Source of the DNA: CAVSIS01 sp963814875
GTDB taxonomy: Bacteria > Acidobacteriota > Thermoanaerobaculia > Thermoanaerobaculales > Sulfomarinibacteraceae
DNA length: 64,000 nucleotides
Reading direction: 5' to 3'
Assembly (NCBI GenBank): GCA_963814875.1
Contig: CAWFFJ010000034.1
Coordinates: 6,804-70,803 of the forward strand
The translations under genes and the position numbers were made by a program. The notes under the pieces were generated by a model. That model made no database searches. It was not told the origin of the DNA and worked only from the letters and a program-made list of their open reading frames with translations. Shown here piece by piece: positions 34,300-41,417 of the stretch (the first letter of the stretch is position 1; each line of letters begins with the position of its first letter).

Positions 34300-34956
34300 A
34301 TGACGCAGAAGTGGACTGCATGCTGGGTAACGGTGCTGGTGTTCGTGGCAAGCACCGGTGTCGCCTGTCGCTCCGCCTACTACGCGGCCTGGGAGCAGCT
34401 CGGGCGCGAGAAACGTGACCTGCTGCGAAACGACGTCGAGAAGGTCGCCGTCGACCAGAAGCGGGCGGCGGAGAGCTTCACCACCGCGCTCGACCGATTG
34501 CGTGCGCTCGGCACCCTCGACGCGCCCGAGCTCGAGCACCGGTACGACACGCTCAAGGCCGACCTCGCACGTGCGGAGGACCGGGCCGGAACAGTGCGTG
34601 CGCGGATCCGCTCCATCGAGGGCATCTCGTCCGATCTGTTCGAGGAGTGGGAGCGCGAGATCGAGACCATGACGAGCAGCGACCTCAAGCAGAAGAGCCG
34701 CGCGAAGCTCGCGGCCACTCGCAGCCGGTACAACACCCTGCACCGCACCCTGGTGCGGGCTGAGGCGAGCATGGACCCGGTGCTCGCCCGGCTGCGGGAC
34801 CAGGTGCTGTACCTCAAGCACAACCTCAACGCCAAGGCGGTCTCCGGCCTGGATGTCCAGGTCGGAGAGATCGAAGCCGATGTCCGGGACCTCGTCGAGA
34901 AGATGCGGAGCTCGATCGCCGAGGCCGAGGCCTTTCTCGGAACGCTGGAGGATTGA
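34300..34956 (+). CDS. DUF2959 family coiled-coil protein
   Basis: A 218-aa protein fitting the DUF2959 family (unknown function). It begins with a signal peptide ending in TGVACRSAYY, where the Cys may be a lipoprotein acylation site although the residue at -3 is not the usual Leu. The mature protein is almost entirely charged alpha-helix (AWEQLGREKRDLL, DRLRALGTL, YLKHNLNAKAVSGL), predicted to form coiled coil. ATG 34300 gives the signal peptide directly; the ribosome site is weak. The next gene starts 44 bp later on the same strand, so cotranscription with the dienelactone hydrolase is likely. Confidence 0.75.
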   Translation: MTQKWTACWVTVLVFVASTGVACRSAYYAAWEQLGREKRDLLRNDVEKVAVDQKRAAESFTTALDRLRALGTLDAPELEHRYDTLKADLARAEDRAGTVRARIRSIEGISSDLFEEWEREIETMTSSDLKQKSRAKLAATRSRYNTLHRTLVRAEASMDPVLARLRDQVLYLKHNLNAKAVSGLDVQVGEIEADVRDLVEKMRSSIAEAEAFLGTLED

Positions 34957-35000
34957 CCCCGACCGCGACATCTCCTGCCGCGGCCGACTGGAGGAGCTCC

Positions 35001-35852
35001 ATGAGACTCGGACTCATCATAATGTGCTTCCTGGGTGCTTTCGCAATCGTTGCGGGTGACGCTGCAGGTGACGACTACGTCGAGCGGATGGCACGGGAGC
35101 ACCGTGACGACGTGCCGGTCGCGAGCCCCGCAACCGCCGCGGCACCCGCGGCACCGGTCACCTCCGTCGAGGTCCGCTACGCCACCGTCGGCGGGCACGA
35201 GGTGACCGGGTATCTCGCGCGGCCGGAAGGCGTGGAGCAGGGTATCCCGGGCGTGATCGTCATCCACGAGTGGTGGGGTCTGAACGACAACATCCGGGCG
35301 ATGGCGCGTCAGCTCGCCGGCCAAGGCTACGCCGCCCTCGCGGTCGACCTCTACGGTGGCGCCGTCGCCCAGACCCCCGACGAGGCACGCAAGCTGATGC
35401 AGGCGGCGATGGCGGACACCGCTGCCGCCGACTCCAACCTGCGCCAGGCCTACGCGTACCTCGCGGACCGGCTCAAGGCGCCGCGGGTGGCCAGTCTGGG
35501 ATGGTGCTTCGGGGGCGGGTGGTCGCTCGAGACCGCGCTGCTGTTCCCGAAGCAGCTCGACGCGACGGTGATCTACTACGGGCATCTGGTCCTCGACCGC
35601 GACCGTCTCGCCCCGCTCGAGGTTCCGATCCTGGGCCAGTTCGGGGCCGAGGACCGGGGCATCCCGGTCGACGACGTGCACGCGTTCGAGTCGACGTTGA
35701 AGGCGCTCGGCAAGGACGCGACGATCGTCGTCTACCCCGACGCGGGCCACGCCTTCGCCAACCCCTCCGGCCAGGGCTACCGACCCGAGGTCGCCGAGAA
35801 GGCCTGGCACAGGACGCTGGAGTTCCTCGCTGCGCATCTGAAGACCGGCTGA
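35001..35852 (+). CDS. Exported dienelactone hydrolase family protein
   Basis: A 283-aa alpha/beta-hydrolase of the dienelactone hydrolase family with a signal peptide (LIIMCFLGAFAIVAGDAAG). The catalytic Cys is in LGWCFGGGWS, the Asp in FGAEDRGIP and the His in AGHAFANP, the complete Cys-Asp-His triad. The EWWGLNDNIRAMA motif is also family-typical. Export suggests hydrolysis of a periplasmic ester or lactone rather than chlorocatechol degradation. ATG 35001 has GGAGGAG upstream. It is flanked by the DUF2959 gene before it and the serine hydrolase gene 128 bp later, all on the plus strand. Confidence 0.88.
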   Translation: MRLGLIIMCFLGAFAIVAGDAAGDDYVERMAREHRDDVPVASPATAAAPAAPVTSVEVRYATVGGHEVTGYLARPEGVEQGIPGVIVIHEWWGLNDNIRAMARQLAGQGYAALAVDLYGGAVAQTPDEARKLMQAAMADTAAADSNLRQAYAYLADRLKAPRVASLGWCFGGGWSLETALLFPKQLDATVIYYGHLVLDRDRLAPLEVPILGQFGAEDRGIPVDDVHAFESTLKALGKDATIVVYPDAGHAFANPSGQGYRPEVAEKAWHRTLEFLAAHLKTG

Positions 35853-35980
35853 CCAGCCCCCAGGACCTCGCGGCGTTCGTCCGGGCGGGTGGCGAACCGA
35901 TCCGCTCGGGCCGACGTTATCCGAAACGACCGGCGGCAAGGGCGCGGCCGGTGCATCCAGGTGCACAACGCGGAGGGTCG

Positions 35981-37867
35981 ATGCGGAGCAAGCGATGGCG
36001 GACGTGGGTCGGGTGCGGACTGGCGGTGGTCCTTTCCGGTGTCTTGTGCGCGCAGGCGGCCGAGGAGGAGCTCGTTCCGGGCAGCCCCGAGGAGCTCCGG
36101 GCTCGGCTCGGTACGATTCTCACCGAGACCAAGACGCCGGGGGTCGGCTACGCGCTGATCTCTCGCGAGGGGACCCTCGAGGCGGCCGGGGTCGGCGTCG
36201 CCGACATCGCATCCGGACGGCCCGCCACCGGCGACACCCTCTTCCGGATCGGCTCGATCTCGAAGATGTTCGTGTCGATGTCGGTCCTCTCGCTGGTCGA
36301 GGAGGGGCGGCTCAACCTCCATGACCGGCTTGCCGATCTCGCGCCCGAGATCTGGCTCGCGAACCCCTGGGAGCGCTCCGACCCGGTGCGGATCGTCAAC
36401 CTGCTCGAGCACACCGCCGGGTTCGACGACATCTCGCTCGCCGAGTACGCGCACCAGATCCCGGACGACGCGCCGCTGACCGATGGCCTCGGCTTCAGGC
36501 CCGAGGGGCGACGGGCGCGGTGGCGACCCGGCACGCGCATGTCTTACTGCAACATGGGGCCGCCGGTGGCGGCGCGGGTGGTCGAGAAGCTCACCGGCCA
36601 GCGCTACGAGAGCTTCGTCGCCGACCGGTTTTTCGCGCCGCTCGAGATGCGGACGGCCACCTTCTTCGAGCCCGCGGCCGGAACCGATGCCGCGACCCTC
36701 TACTTCAGCGACGGAGTGACTCCCGAGCCCTACTGGCACATCCTGGTACGGCCGTCGGGAGCGATCAACGCCTCCGCAGCGGACATGGCGCACCTGGTCC
36801 TGATGCTGCTCGATCGCGGCAGCTACGACGGACGGTCCGTCCTCTCCGAGGAGTCGGTGGCACGGATGGAGCGCCCCGAGACGACGCTCGCCGCACGGGC
36901 GGGGCTCACCAACGGTTACGGTCTCAACAACTACGCGTTCCGCGTGCGGTCGTTCGTGTTCCACGGCCACGACGGCGGCGTCAACGGCGGCCTGGCATCG
37001 CTCGGGTATCTCCCAGAGCACGGTCTCGGGTACGTGTTCTTGATCAACTCGGGGTCGATCGACGCCTTCCGTCGGATCCGCTCGCTTCTGGCCGGCTACC
37101 TCACGCGAGAGCTGCCCGAGCCGGATCCGCCGCCGTCGGTTCCGATTCCACCCGAGGTGACCCGACGGTGGGCCGGGTGGTATGGGCCCGGAAGCCCGCG
37201 GCAGGAGAACCTCCGCTTCATCGAGCGTCTGCTCGATGTCAGGCGGGTCAGCTTCTCGGGCGAGACGCTCACGGTCGCGCCCCTGCTCGGCACGAGCGAC
37301 CGCTACCTCCATCTCGGAGACCGGCTTTTCCGACATGAGAAGTGGCCGTCCGCGAACCTGGTCCTGGTCGACGACCCGGACTCCGGACCGCTACTCCAGT
37401 GGGGTACGGACACGATCGAGCGCGAGCCGGCGGCACTGGTCTGGTTCCAGACGGCGGTCGCGGGGGCGACGCTGGCGCTGCTCGCCTCGATCGTGATCGT
37501 GGCTCCGGTATGGTTCGGACAGCGGCTCCTGCGGGGACGCTTCCGGGGCGAACGGCGGCTCGGCGTGCTCGGCTGGCCGTTCGCTGCTGCGGCGAGCCTC
37601 GCGGCGGTCGCGGGGATCTTCGTCGCTGCGGGCGAGAATGTGATTCCCCGCCTGGGTGTGCTGAGCGCATGGTCGGCGGGCCTGTTCGCGGCGACTCTGG
37701 CCTTCGCCGCGCTGTCCTTGGCCGCCGTCGGCACCACCTTCAGGGCCCGACGTGAGCGGCTCGCGCGATCGACCCTCCCCTACGCGCGGGCGGTCGCCGT
37801 GGCGGCGTTCATAGCCGCCTGCTACCTCGCCTGGTGGGGCTGGATCGGAGTCCGCACCTGGGTATGA
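35981..37867 (+). CDS. Beta-lactamase/PBP-like serine hydrolase with C-terminal membrane domain
   Basis: A 628-aa protein. The signal peptide is at residues 1-27. A class C beta-lactamase-like domain spans about 35-380, with the nucleophile SISKM (SxxK), the tyrosine motif YCN (YxN) and HGHDGG as the third motif. A beta domain (about 390-480) follows, then three to four transmembrane helices (about 490-628). This architecture occurs in many penicillin-binding-protein-like esterases and D-aminopeptidases. Resistance to beta-lactams cannot be assumed. ATG 35981 has GGAGGG upstream. The next gene starts seven bases after the stop. Confidence 0.87.
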   Translation: MRSKRWRTWVGCGLAVVLSGVLCAQAAEEELVPGSPEELRARLGTILTETKTPGVGYALISREGTLEAAGVGVADIASGRPATGDTLFRIGSISKMFVSMSVLSLVEEGRLNLHDRLADLAPEIWLANPWERSDPVRIVNLLEHTAGFDDISLAEYAHQIPDDAPLTDGLGFRPEGRRARWRPGTRMSYCNMGPPVAARVVEKLTGQRYESFVADRFFAPLEMRTATFFEPAAGTDAATLYFSDGVTPEPYWHILVRPSGAINASAADMAHLVLMLLDRGSYDGRSVLSEESVARMERPETTLAARAGLTNGYGLNNYAFRVRSFVFHGHDGGVNGGLASLGYLPEHGLGYVFLINSGSIDAFRRIRSLLAGYLTRELPEPDPPPSVPIPPEVTRRWAGWYGPGSPRQENLRFIERLLDVRRVSFSGETLTVAPLLGTSDRYLHLGDRLFRHEKWPSANLVLVDDPDSGPLLQWGTDTIEREPAALVWFQTAVAGATLALLASIVIVAPVWFGQRLLRGRFRGERRLGVLGWPFAAAASLAAVAGIFVAAGENVIPRLGVLSAWSAGLFAATLAFAALSLAAVGTTFRARRERLARSTLPYARAVAVAAFIAACYLAWWGWIGVRTWV

Positions 37868-37874
37868 TCTCCTC

Positions 37875-38318
37875 GTGAACCCGTGGCTTGGGTTGTTGGT
37901 GCTCGCGCTCGGTGCGGTGATCTTGGTCACGGCTGTCGTCTGGGCGGCCGTGCGCCTGGCGCCGCGACTCTTTGGCGGCGGCGGATGGACCGCGCTCGCC
38001 GCCCGTTACCCGGCGGGCCCTGCGGACGGAGCACCCGAGTTCGTGCGGATCACCGTGCAGCTCGGCGCGGTGCGCTACCGGCGGCTCGTGTCGGCCTGGG
38101 TCGATGATGCCGGTCTCCGCCTCGAGGTGCGCTTCCCTCGCCGGACCGCCGTGAAACTGCCGTGGCGGGAGCTTCACCCGATCGGGCCCGCCCGCATCGA
38201 CCTGGCCACGCCCGGCCACGAGGTCGCCGTCGGCGCGCCGGTGCTCGCGGTCCTGAGGCTGCCGGCGCCGCTGTGGCAGGCCGTCACAGACCACCTCAGA
38301 GGCTCGCCGTGTGGCTGA
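37875..38318 (+). CDS. Single-pass membrane protein of unknown function
   Basis: A 147-aa protein with one N-terminal transmembrane helix (LLVLALGAVILVTAVVWAAV) and a roughly 110-residue soluble domain of alternating strands (FVRITVQLGAVRYRRLVSAW, LRLEVRFPRRTAVKLPW). I do not recognise a family. The GTG start lies 7 bp after the serine hydrolase stop, so it is probably in the same operon. Confidence 0.65.
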   Translation: MNPWLGLLVLALGAVILVTAVVWAAVRLAPRLFGGGGWTALAARYPAGPADGAPEFVRITVQLGAVRYRRLVSAWVDDAGLRLEVRFPRRTAVKLPWRELHPIGPARIDLATPGHEVAVGAPVLAVLRLPAPLWQAVTDHLRGSPCG

Positions 38319-38348
38319 CGAGTGACCGCTGATGAGAGGATGGTACCG

Positions 38349-38894
38349 ATGACCGTACGGCTCGACGCGGCGGGCTGTGTGATCCGCCCCTGGACCGTGG
38401 ACGACGCTCCGGCGATCGTCCGCTGGGCCGACAACCCGAACGTCTCGCGCTGGCTGCGCGATCGCTTCCCTTCACCCTACCGGCTCGCCGACGCCGAGGC
38501 CTACCTGCACGGCCTGGCTGAGGGCGGCCGCGAGCTGGCGTGGGCGATTGAGGTCGGCGGCGATCCGATCGGAGGCGTTGGACTGGTCATGGGCCAGGAT
38601 GTGGAGCGATTCTCGGCCGAGCTCGGCTACTGGCTCGCCGAGCCCTTCTGGGGTCGCGGCTTCGCGACCGCGGCAGTGCGGCGCGTCGTCGACCACGCCT
38701 TTTCCGACCTCGGTCTGCTGCGGGTCTGGGCAGTGACGTTCGACGCCAACCCGGCCTCGGCGCGCGTTCTCGAGAAGTCGGGATTCGTCTTTGAGGGCGT
38801 GGAGCGTTCGGCTGCCGTCAAGCGCGGGTGCGGCCACGACCTGCTGGTATGGGCGCAGGTCAACCCGGTCTGGCGAATGCCAGAGGACGGCTAG
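38349..38894 (+). CDS. GNAT N-acetyltransferase (RimJ/RimL-like)
   Basis: A 181-aa acetyltransferase of the GNAT fold (RimJ/RimL type) that transfers acetyl from acetyl-CoA to a protein N-terminus or small amine. The fold landmarks are CVIRPWTVDDAPAIVRWADN at the start, IGGVGLVMG, the acetyl-CoA loop WGRGFATAAVRRVVDHAF, and the closing NPASARVLEKSGFVFEG. ATG 38349 is favoured over ATG 38340 because GAGAGG lies nine bases upstream. Its TAG stop shares the palindrome CTAG with the stop of the convergent DUF302 gene. Confidence 0.85.
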   Translation: MTVRLDAAGCVIRPWTVDDAPAIVRWADNPNVSRWLRDRFPSPYRLADAEAYLHGLAEGGRELAWAIEVGGDPIGGVGLVMGQDVERFSAELGYWLAEPFWGRGFATAAVRRVVDHAFSDLGLLRVWAVTFDANPASARVLEKSGFVFEGVERSAAVKRGCGHDLLVWAQVNPVWRMPEDG

Positions 38895-39373
38895 CGCAGG
38901 ATTTCAGCGAGGAACTGGTCCTCATCGCGCGCGACCTGGCCCATCGTAGCTCCCACTGCGCCGGAGAACATCCGTGCCATCATTCCGATGTTCATCTTGG
39001 CGAGAAACACCGTCCCATCGCTGAGCTCGTAGACCGACCACGAGCACGGCATGATCGCCGACATCTCTGGACGCGCCTGGAGCACCTTCTGGGCAAATGC
39101 AGGCTTGCACACAAAGTAGGAGCGGGCTCGGCGCAGGTTCTCCGGGGCGAAGCCCTTGGCTGACAGCTTGGCGTGCATGTCGAGCGGGTCGGCAGGGAAA
39201 CCCCATCCGTCGATGCTCGGGACGACGCGCTCGACCGCGGCGCAGGTCTCCTCGAAGCTGCGAGGGCTGCGCAGTGGAGTGACCATCCGCGCGCGCATCA
39301 TCGAGATCATGGCGGCCGCTGCGACGAGGATTCCGACCACCATACCGAGACCGACCAGGAGAACGGGTTGCAT
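38891..39373 (-). CDS. DUF302 family membrane-anchored protein
   Basis: A 160-aa protein with an N-terminal transmembrane helix (VLLVGLGMVVGILVAAAAMIS) and a DUF302 domain recognised from the pattern SFEETCAAVERVVPSIDGWGF and CSWSVYELSDGTVFLAKMN. DUF302 proteins are small and cofactor-like, of unsettled role. ATG 39373 follows GGAGG. The A/T-rich upstream region with repeated TTAATTAG words is probably its promoter. Its stop overlaps the GNAT stop within CTAG. Confidence 0.8.
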   Translation of the reverse strand: MQPVLLVGLGMVVGILVAAAAMISMMRARMVTPLRSPRSFEETCAAVERVVPSIDGWGFPADPLDMHAKLSAKGFAPENLRRARSYFVCKPAFAQKVLQARPEMSAIMPCSWSVYELSDGTVFLAKMNIGMMARMFSGAVGATMGQVARDEDQFLAEILR

Positions 39374-39420
39374 GACGACCTCCGGTGAAGCTCGCGGGCC
39401 GAGGCCCGCAGGAAGGAGAA

Positions 39421-39460
39421 TAACATATTCTTAATTAGTTAATTAGTTGAATACAACTGG
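39421..39460 (-). promoter_or_regulatory. A/T-rich promoter or operator region of the DUF302 gene
   Basis: A roughly 40-bp A/T-rich island in a GC-rich background contains two tandem TTAATTAG words and an inverted pair AGTTG-AATA-CAACT (39445-39458). It lies 50-90 bp upstream of the DUF302 start and between divergent genes, so it may control both. Confidence 0.4.
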
Positions 39461-39510
39461 CGCCATCCGTGATCCCAGGCTCGGCGTTACACTGCGCTAG
39501 GAGGCCCCCG

Positions 39511-40236
39511 ATGGACGACAGCTTTTCGACCCCTGGACATCGTCTCGTCTCTGCGCCGGCGATGGTCCTGGCAGCCGTGCTGCTCGTCGCCGCAGTCCTT
39601 GGCGGCGCCGTTCTCGTCGCCTCTCGGTTCGACGCCTGGCAGGACCCAGAGTCCGTGGCCGAAACGCTGTTGGATCAGATGGTGGAGGCGGGTGCGGTCG
39701 CTCCGCGCGTGCTCGATCCGGACGACCCAATGCTCGCCCGGCGCGCGATCGTCGTGACGACAGCGATCAACGAGGCGACCGCCAGGGAGGTTGTCGAACG
39801 GCTGCTGTGGCTCGATGCCGCCGACCCCGAGCGGCCGATCGACATGCTCCTCTCCACCCAGGGAGGCTGGACCGACAGCGCCTTCACGATCATCGACGTG
39901 ATGGACTCGATACGGGCTCCGGTCAACACCTGGGCGGTCGGCGGCTGCTACTCGGCCGGAGCGATGATCCTGGCGGCCGGAACCGGGCGCCGTATTGCGT
40001 CGCCCAACGCCGTGCTGATGCTCCACGCCAACCTCGAGGAGCCCGACGGGAGCGACGACTGGACGGCTCTTGAACAGGACCGGGTGGAGAGGCTGTGGCG
40101 GGAGCACTCGCGGGTTCCGGGCGAGTGGTACCCGATGACCGGCGACGCAAGCCACTACATGACGGCCGAGCAGGCCCTCGGCTGGGGCGTGATCGACGAG
40201 ATCCGACCGGCTCCCAGAGCCGGAGGTGGTTCGTGA
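39511..40236 (+). CDS. Membrane-anchored ClpP-like serine protease
   Basis: A 241-aa protein with a ClpP/crotonase-fold peptidase domain behind an N-terminal transmembrane helix (about 15-38). Recognisable ClpP features are IDMLLSTQGGWTDSAFTIIDVM, the nucleophile region VGGCYSAGAMILAAGTG (Ser in the CYSAG elbow) and the catalytic His in AVLMLHANLEE. A membrane anchor is unusual for ClpP and suggests an NfeD/SppA-like membrane protease role. No Clp ATPase is nearby. ATG 39511 has AGGAGG upstream. A short GTG-initiated frame overlaps its stop. Confidence 0.8.
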   Translation: MDDSFSTPGHRLVSAPAMVLAAVLLVAAVLGGAVLVASRFDAWQDPESVAETLLDQMVEAGAVAPRVLDPDDPMLARRAIVVTTAINEATAREVVERLLWLDAADPERPIDMLLSTQGGWTDSAFTIIDVMDSIRAPVNTWAVGGCYSAGAMILAAGTGRRIASPNAVLMLHANLEEPDGSDDWTALEQDRVERLWREHSRVPGEWYPMTGDASHYMTAEQALGWGVIDEIRPAPRAGGGS

Positions 40237-40439
40237 GAGTGGAGATCCGCGAGCTCTCACCGGCGCCGTGGCCCGACCGCGAGCGCCTGCTCAGTCAACC
40301 GCGTGAAGCGCGCGGCTCTTCCGCCGGGCGCCGCTCGGGTATCAAGAACGAACGGGGCGGCCTCGAGGCCGCCCCGCGTGATTCCGATCGTCGACGGGGG
40401 AGCGCTCAGCGCTCCCAGCTCGACAGCACCTTCATGTAG
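40233..40439 (+). pseudogene. Possible truncated GNAT-like N-terminus
   Basis: A frame starting GTG 40233 overlaps the ClpP-like stop as GTGA. It opens with VEIRELSPAPWPDRERLL, the style of many acetyltransferase N-termini, then loses protein character and runs through a terminator into the convergent gene. It is either a truncated relict or chance. Confidence 0.2.
40353..40376. terminator. Perfect palindromic terminator
   Basis: CGGGGCGGCCTC and its exact inverse form a 24-bp palindrome 30 bp from the stop of the convergent flavoprotein gene. No T-run. Confidence 0.65.
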
Positions 40440-41395
40440 TTGGCGCGCGCGAGCGCACTCGGGTCGGGGGTGTTCACGAAGCTCATGGAGCCCTGCATCT
40501 GGCGAAGCGACTTGTACTCGTGTTGCTCCATCCAGAATGTCATCGCCTCGAGGGTGCGGCCGATGTGCTCGGCGCCGTGGATCAGGAGGGCGGAGACCAT
40601 CTGCACGGAATGCGCGCCTGCCATGACGGCCTTGACCACGTCAACGGCGTTGTGGACGCCGCCGGTGGCGGCCAGTGAGACGTCGACTCGCCCCGAGAGC
40701 ATCGCGAGCCAGCGCAGGCGCAGACGCAGCTCCTCCGAGCTCGACAGGCGCAGGTTCGGCACCACCTCGAGCGCCTCGATGTCGATGTCGGGCTGGTAGA
40801 AGCGGTTGAACAGCACCAATCCGTCGGCACCCGCCTCCACCGCTGCGGCCGAGAAGTTCACCAGCGACGAGAAGAACGGTGACAGCTTGACCGCGAGTGG
40901 GATCCCAACCGCGCCCTTGACCGCGCGGATCACGTCCAGTGATCGCGCCTCCATCTGCGCGGCGGTCTCGTTGGGGCTCGAGGCGAGGAAGTAGACGTTG
41001 AGCTCGAGGGCGTCGGCGCCGGCCTGCTCGATGCCCTTGGCGTAGTCGACCCAGCCGCCCGGTGTGGTGCCGTTGAGCGAGCCGATGACCGGGATCGAGA
41101 GCGCCTCCTTGCTGTTGCGCACCATCTCGAGGTAGCGGTCAGGCCCGACGTGGTAGCCCTCGGGATCGGGCAGGTAGGACATGGCCTCGGCGAAGCTCTC
41201 ACCGATGGCCTCGATCTCCTGCTGGTTGCGCAGCTCGGCGAGGATCTCCTCTTCGAACAGTGAGGGCAGGACGATGGCGGCACAGCCGGCGTCCTCGAGC
41301 CGCCGGACGGCGTCCATGTCGGAGGTCATCGGGCACGCGCCGCACACGATCGGGTTGGCGAGTTCGAGACCGAGGTAAGTCGAGGTGGTGTCCAT
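40406..41395 (-). CDS. Dihydroorotate dehydrogenase-like flavoprotein, nifJ partner
   Basis: A 329-aa FMN-binding TIM-barrel of the dihydroorotate dehydrogenase-like family often found next to pyruvate:ferredoxin oxidoreductase. The start LGLELANPIVCGACPMTSD, the substrate region IPVIGSLNGTTPGGW, PLAVKLSPFFSS and the phosphate-binding end VSLAATGGVHNAVDVVKAVM are visible. It lacks pyrimidine operon neighbours and follows nifJ by 22 bp, so its role is more likely redox chemistry linked to pyruvate or ferredoxin metabolism than pyrimidine synthesis (inference). ATG 41395 is favoured over ATG 41401 because AAAGGAG abuts the latter. Confidence 0.83.
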   Translation of the reverse strand: MDTTSTYLGLELANPIVCGACPMTSDMDAVRRLEDAGCAAIVLPSLFEEEILAELRNQQEIEAIGESFAEAMSYLPDPEGYHVGPDRYLEMVRNSKEALSIPVIGSLNGTTPGGWVDYAKGIEQAGADALELNVYFLASSPNETAAQMEARSLDVIRAVKGAVGIPLAVKLSPFFSSLVNFSAAAVEAGADGLVLFNRFYQPDIDIEALEVVPNLRLSSSEELRLRLRWLAMLSGRVDVSLAATGGVHNAVDVVKAVMAGAHSVQMVSALLIHGAEHIGRTLEAMTFWMEQHEYKSLRQMQGSMSFVNTPDPSALARANYMKVLSSWER

Positions 41396-41417
41396 CGTCA
41401 TCTCCTTTCCGCGACCA

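Noticed and set aside
35981..37867. Calling the serine hydrolase a beta-lactam resistance gene
   Set aside because: SxxK and YxN are shared by many esterases and peptidases, and the membrane-domain fusion is unlike secreted class C enzymes.
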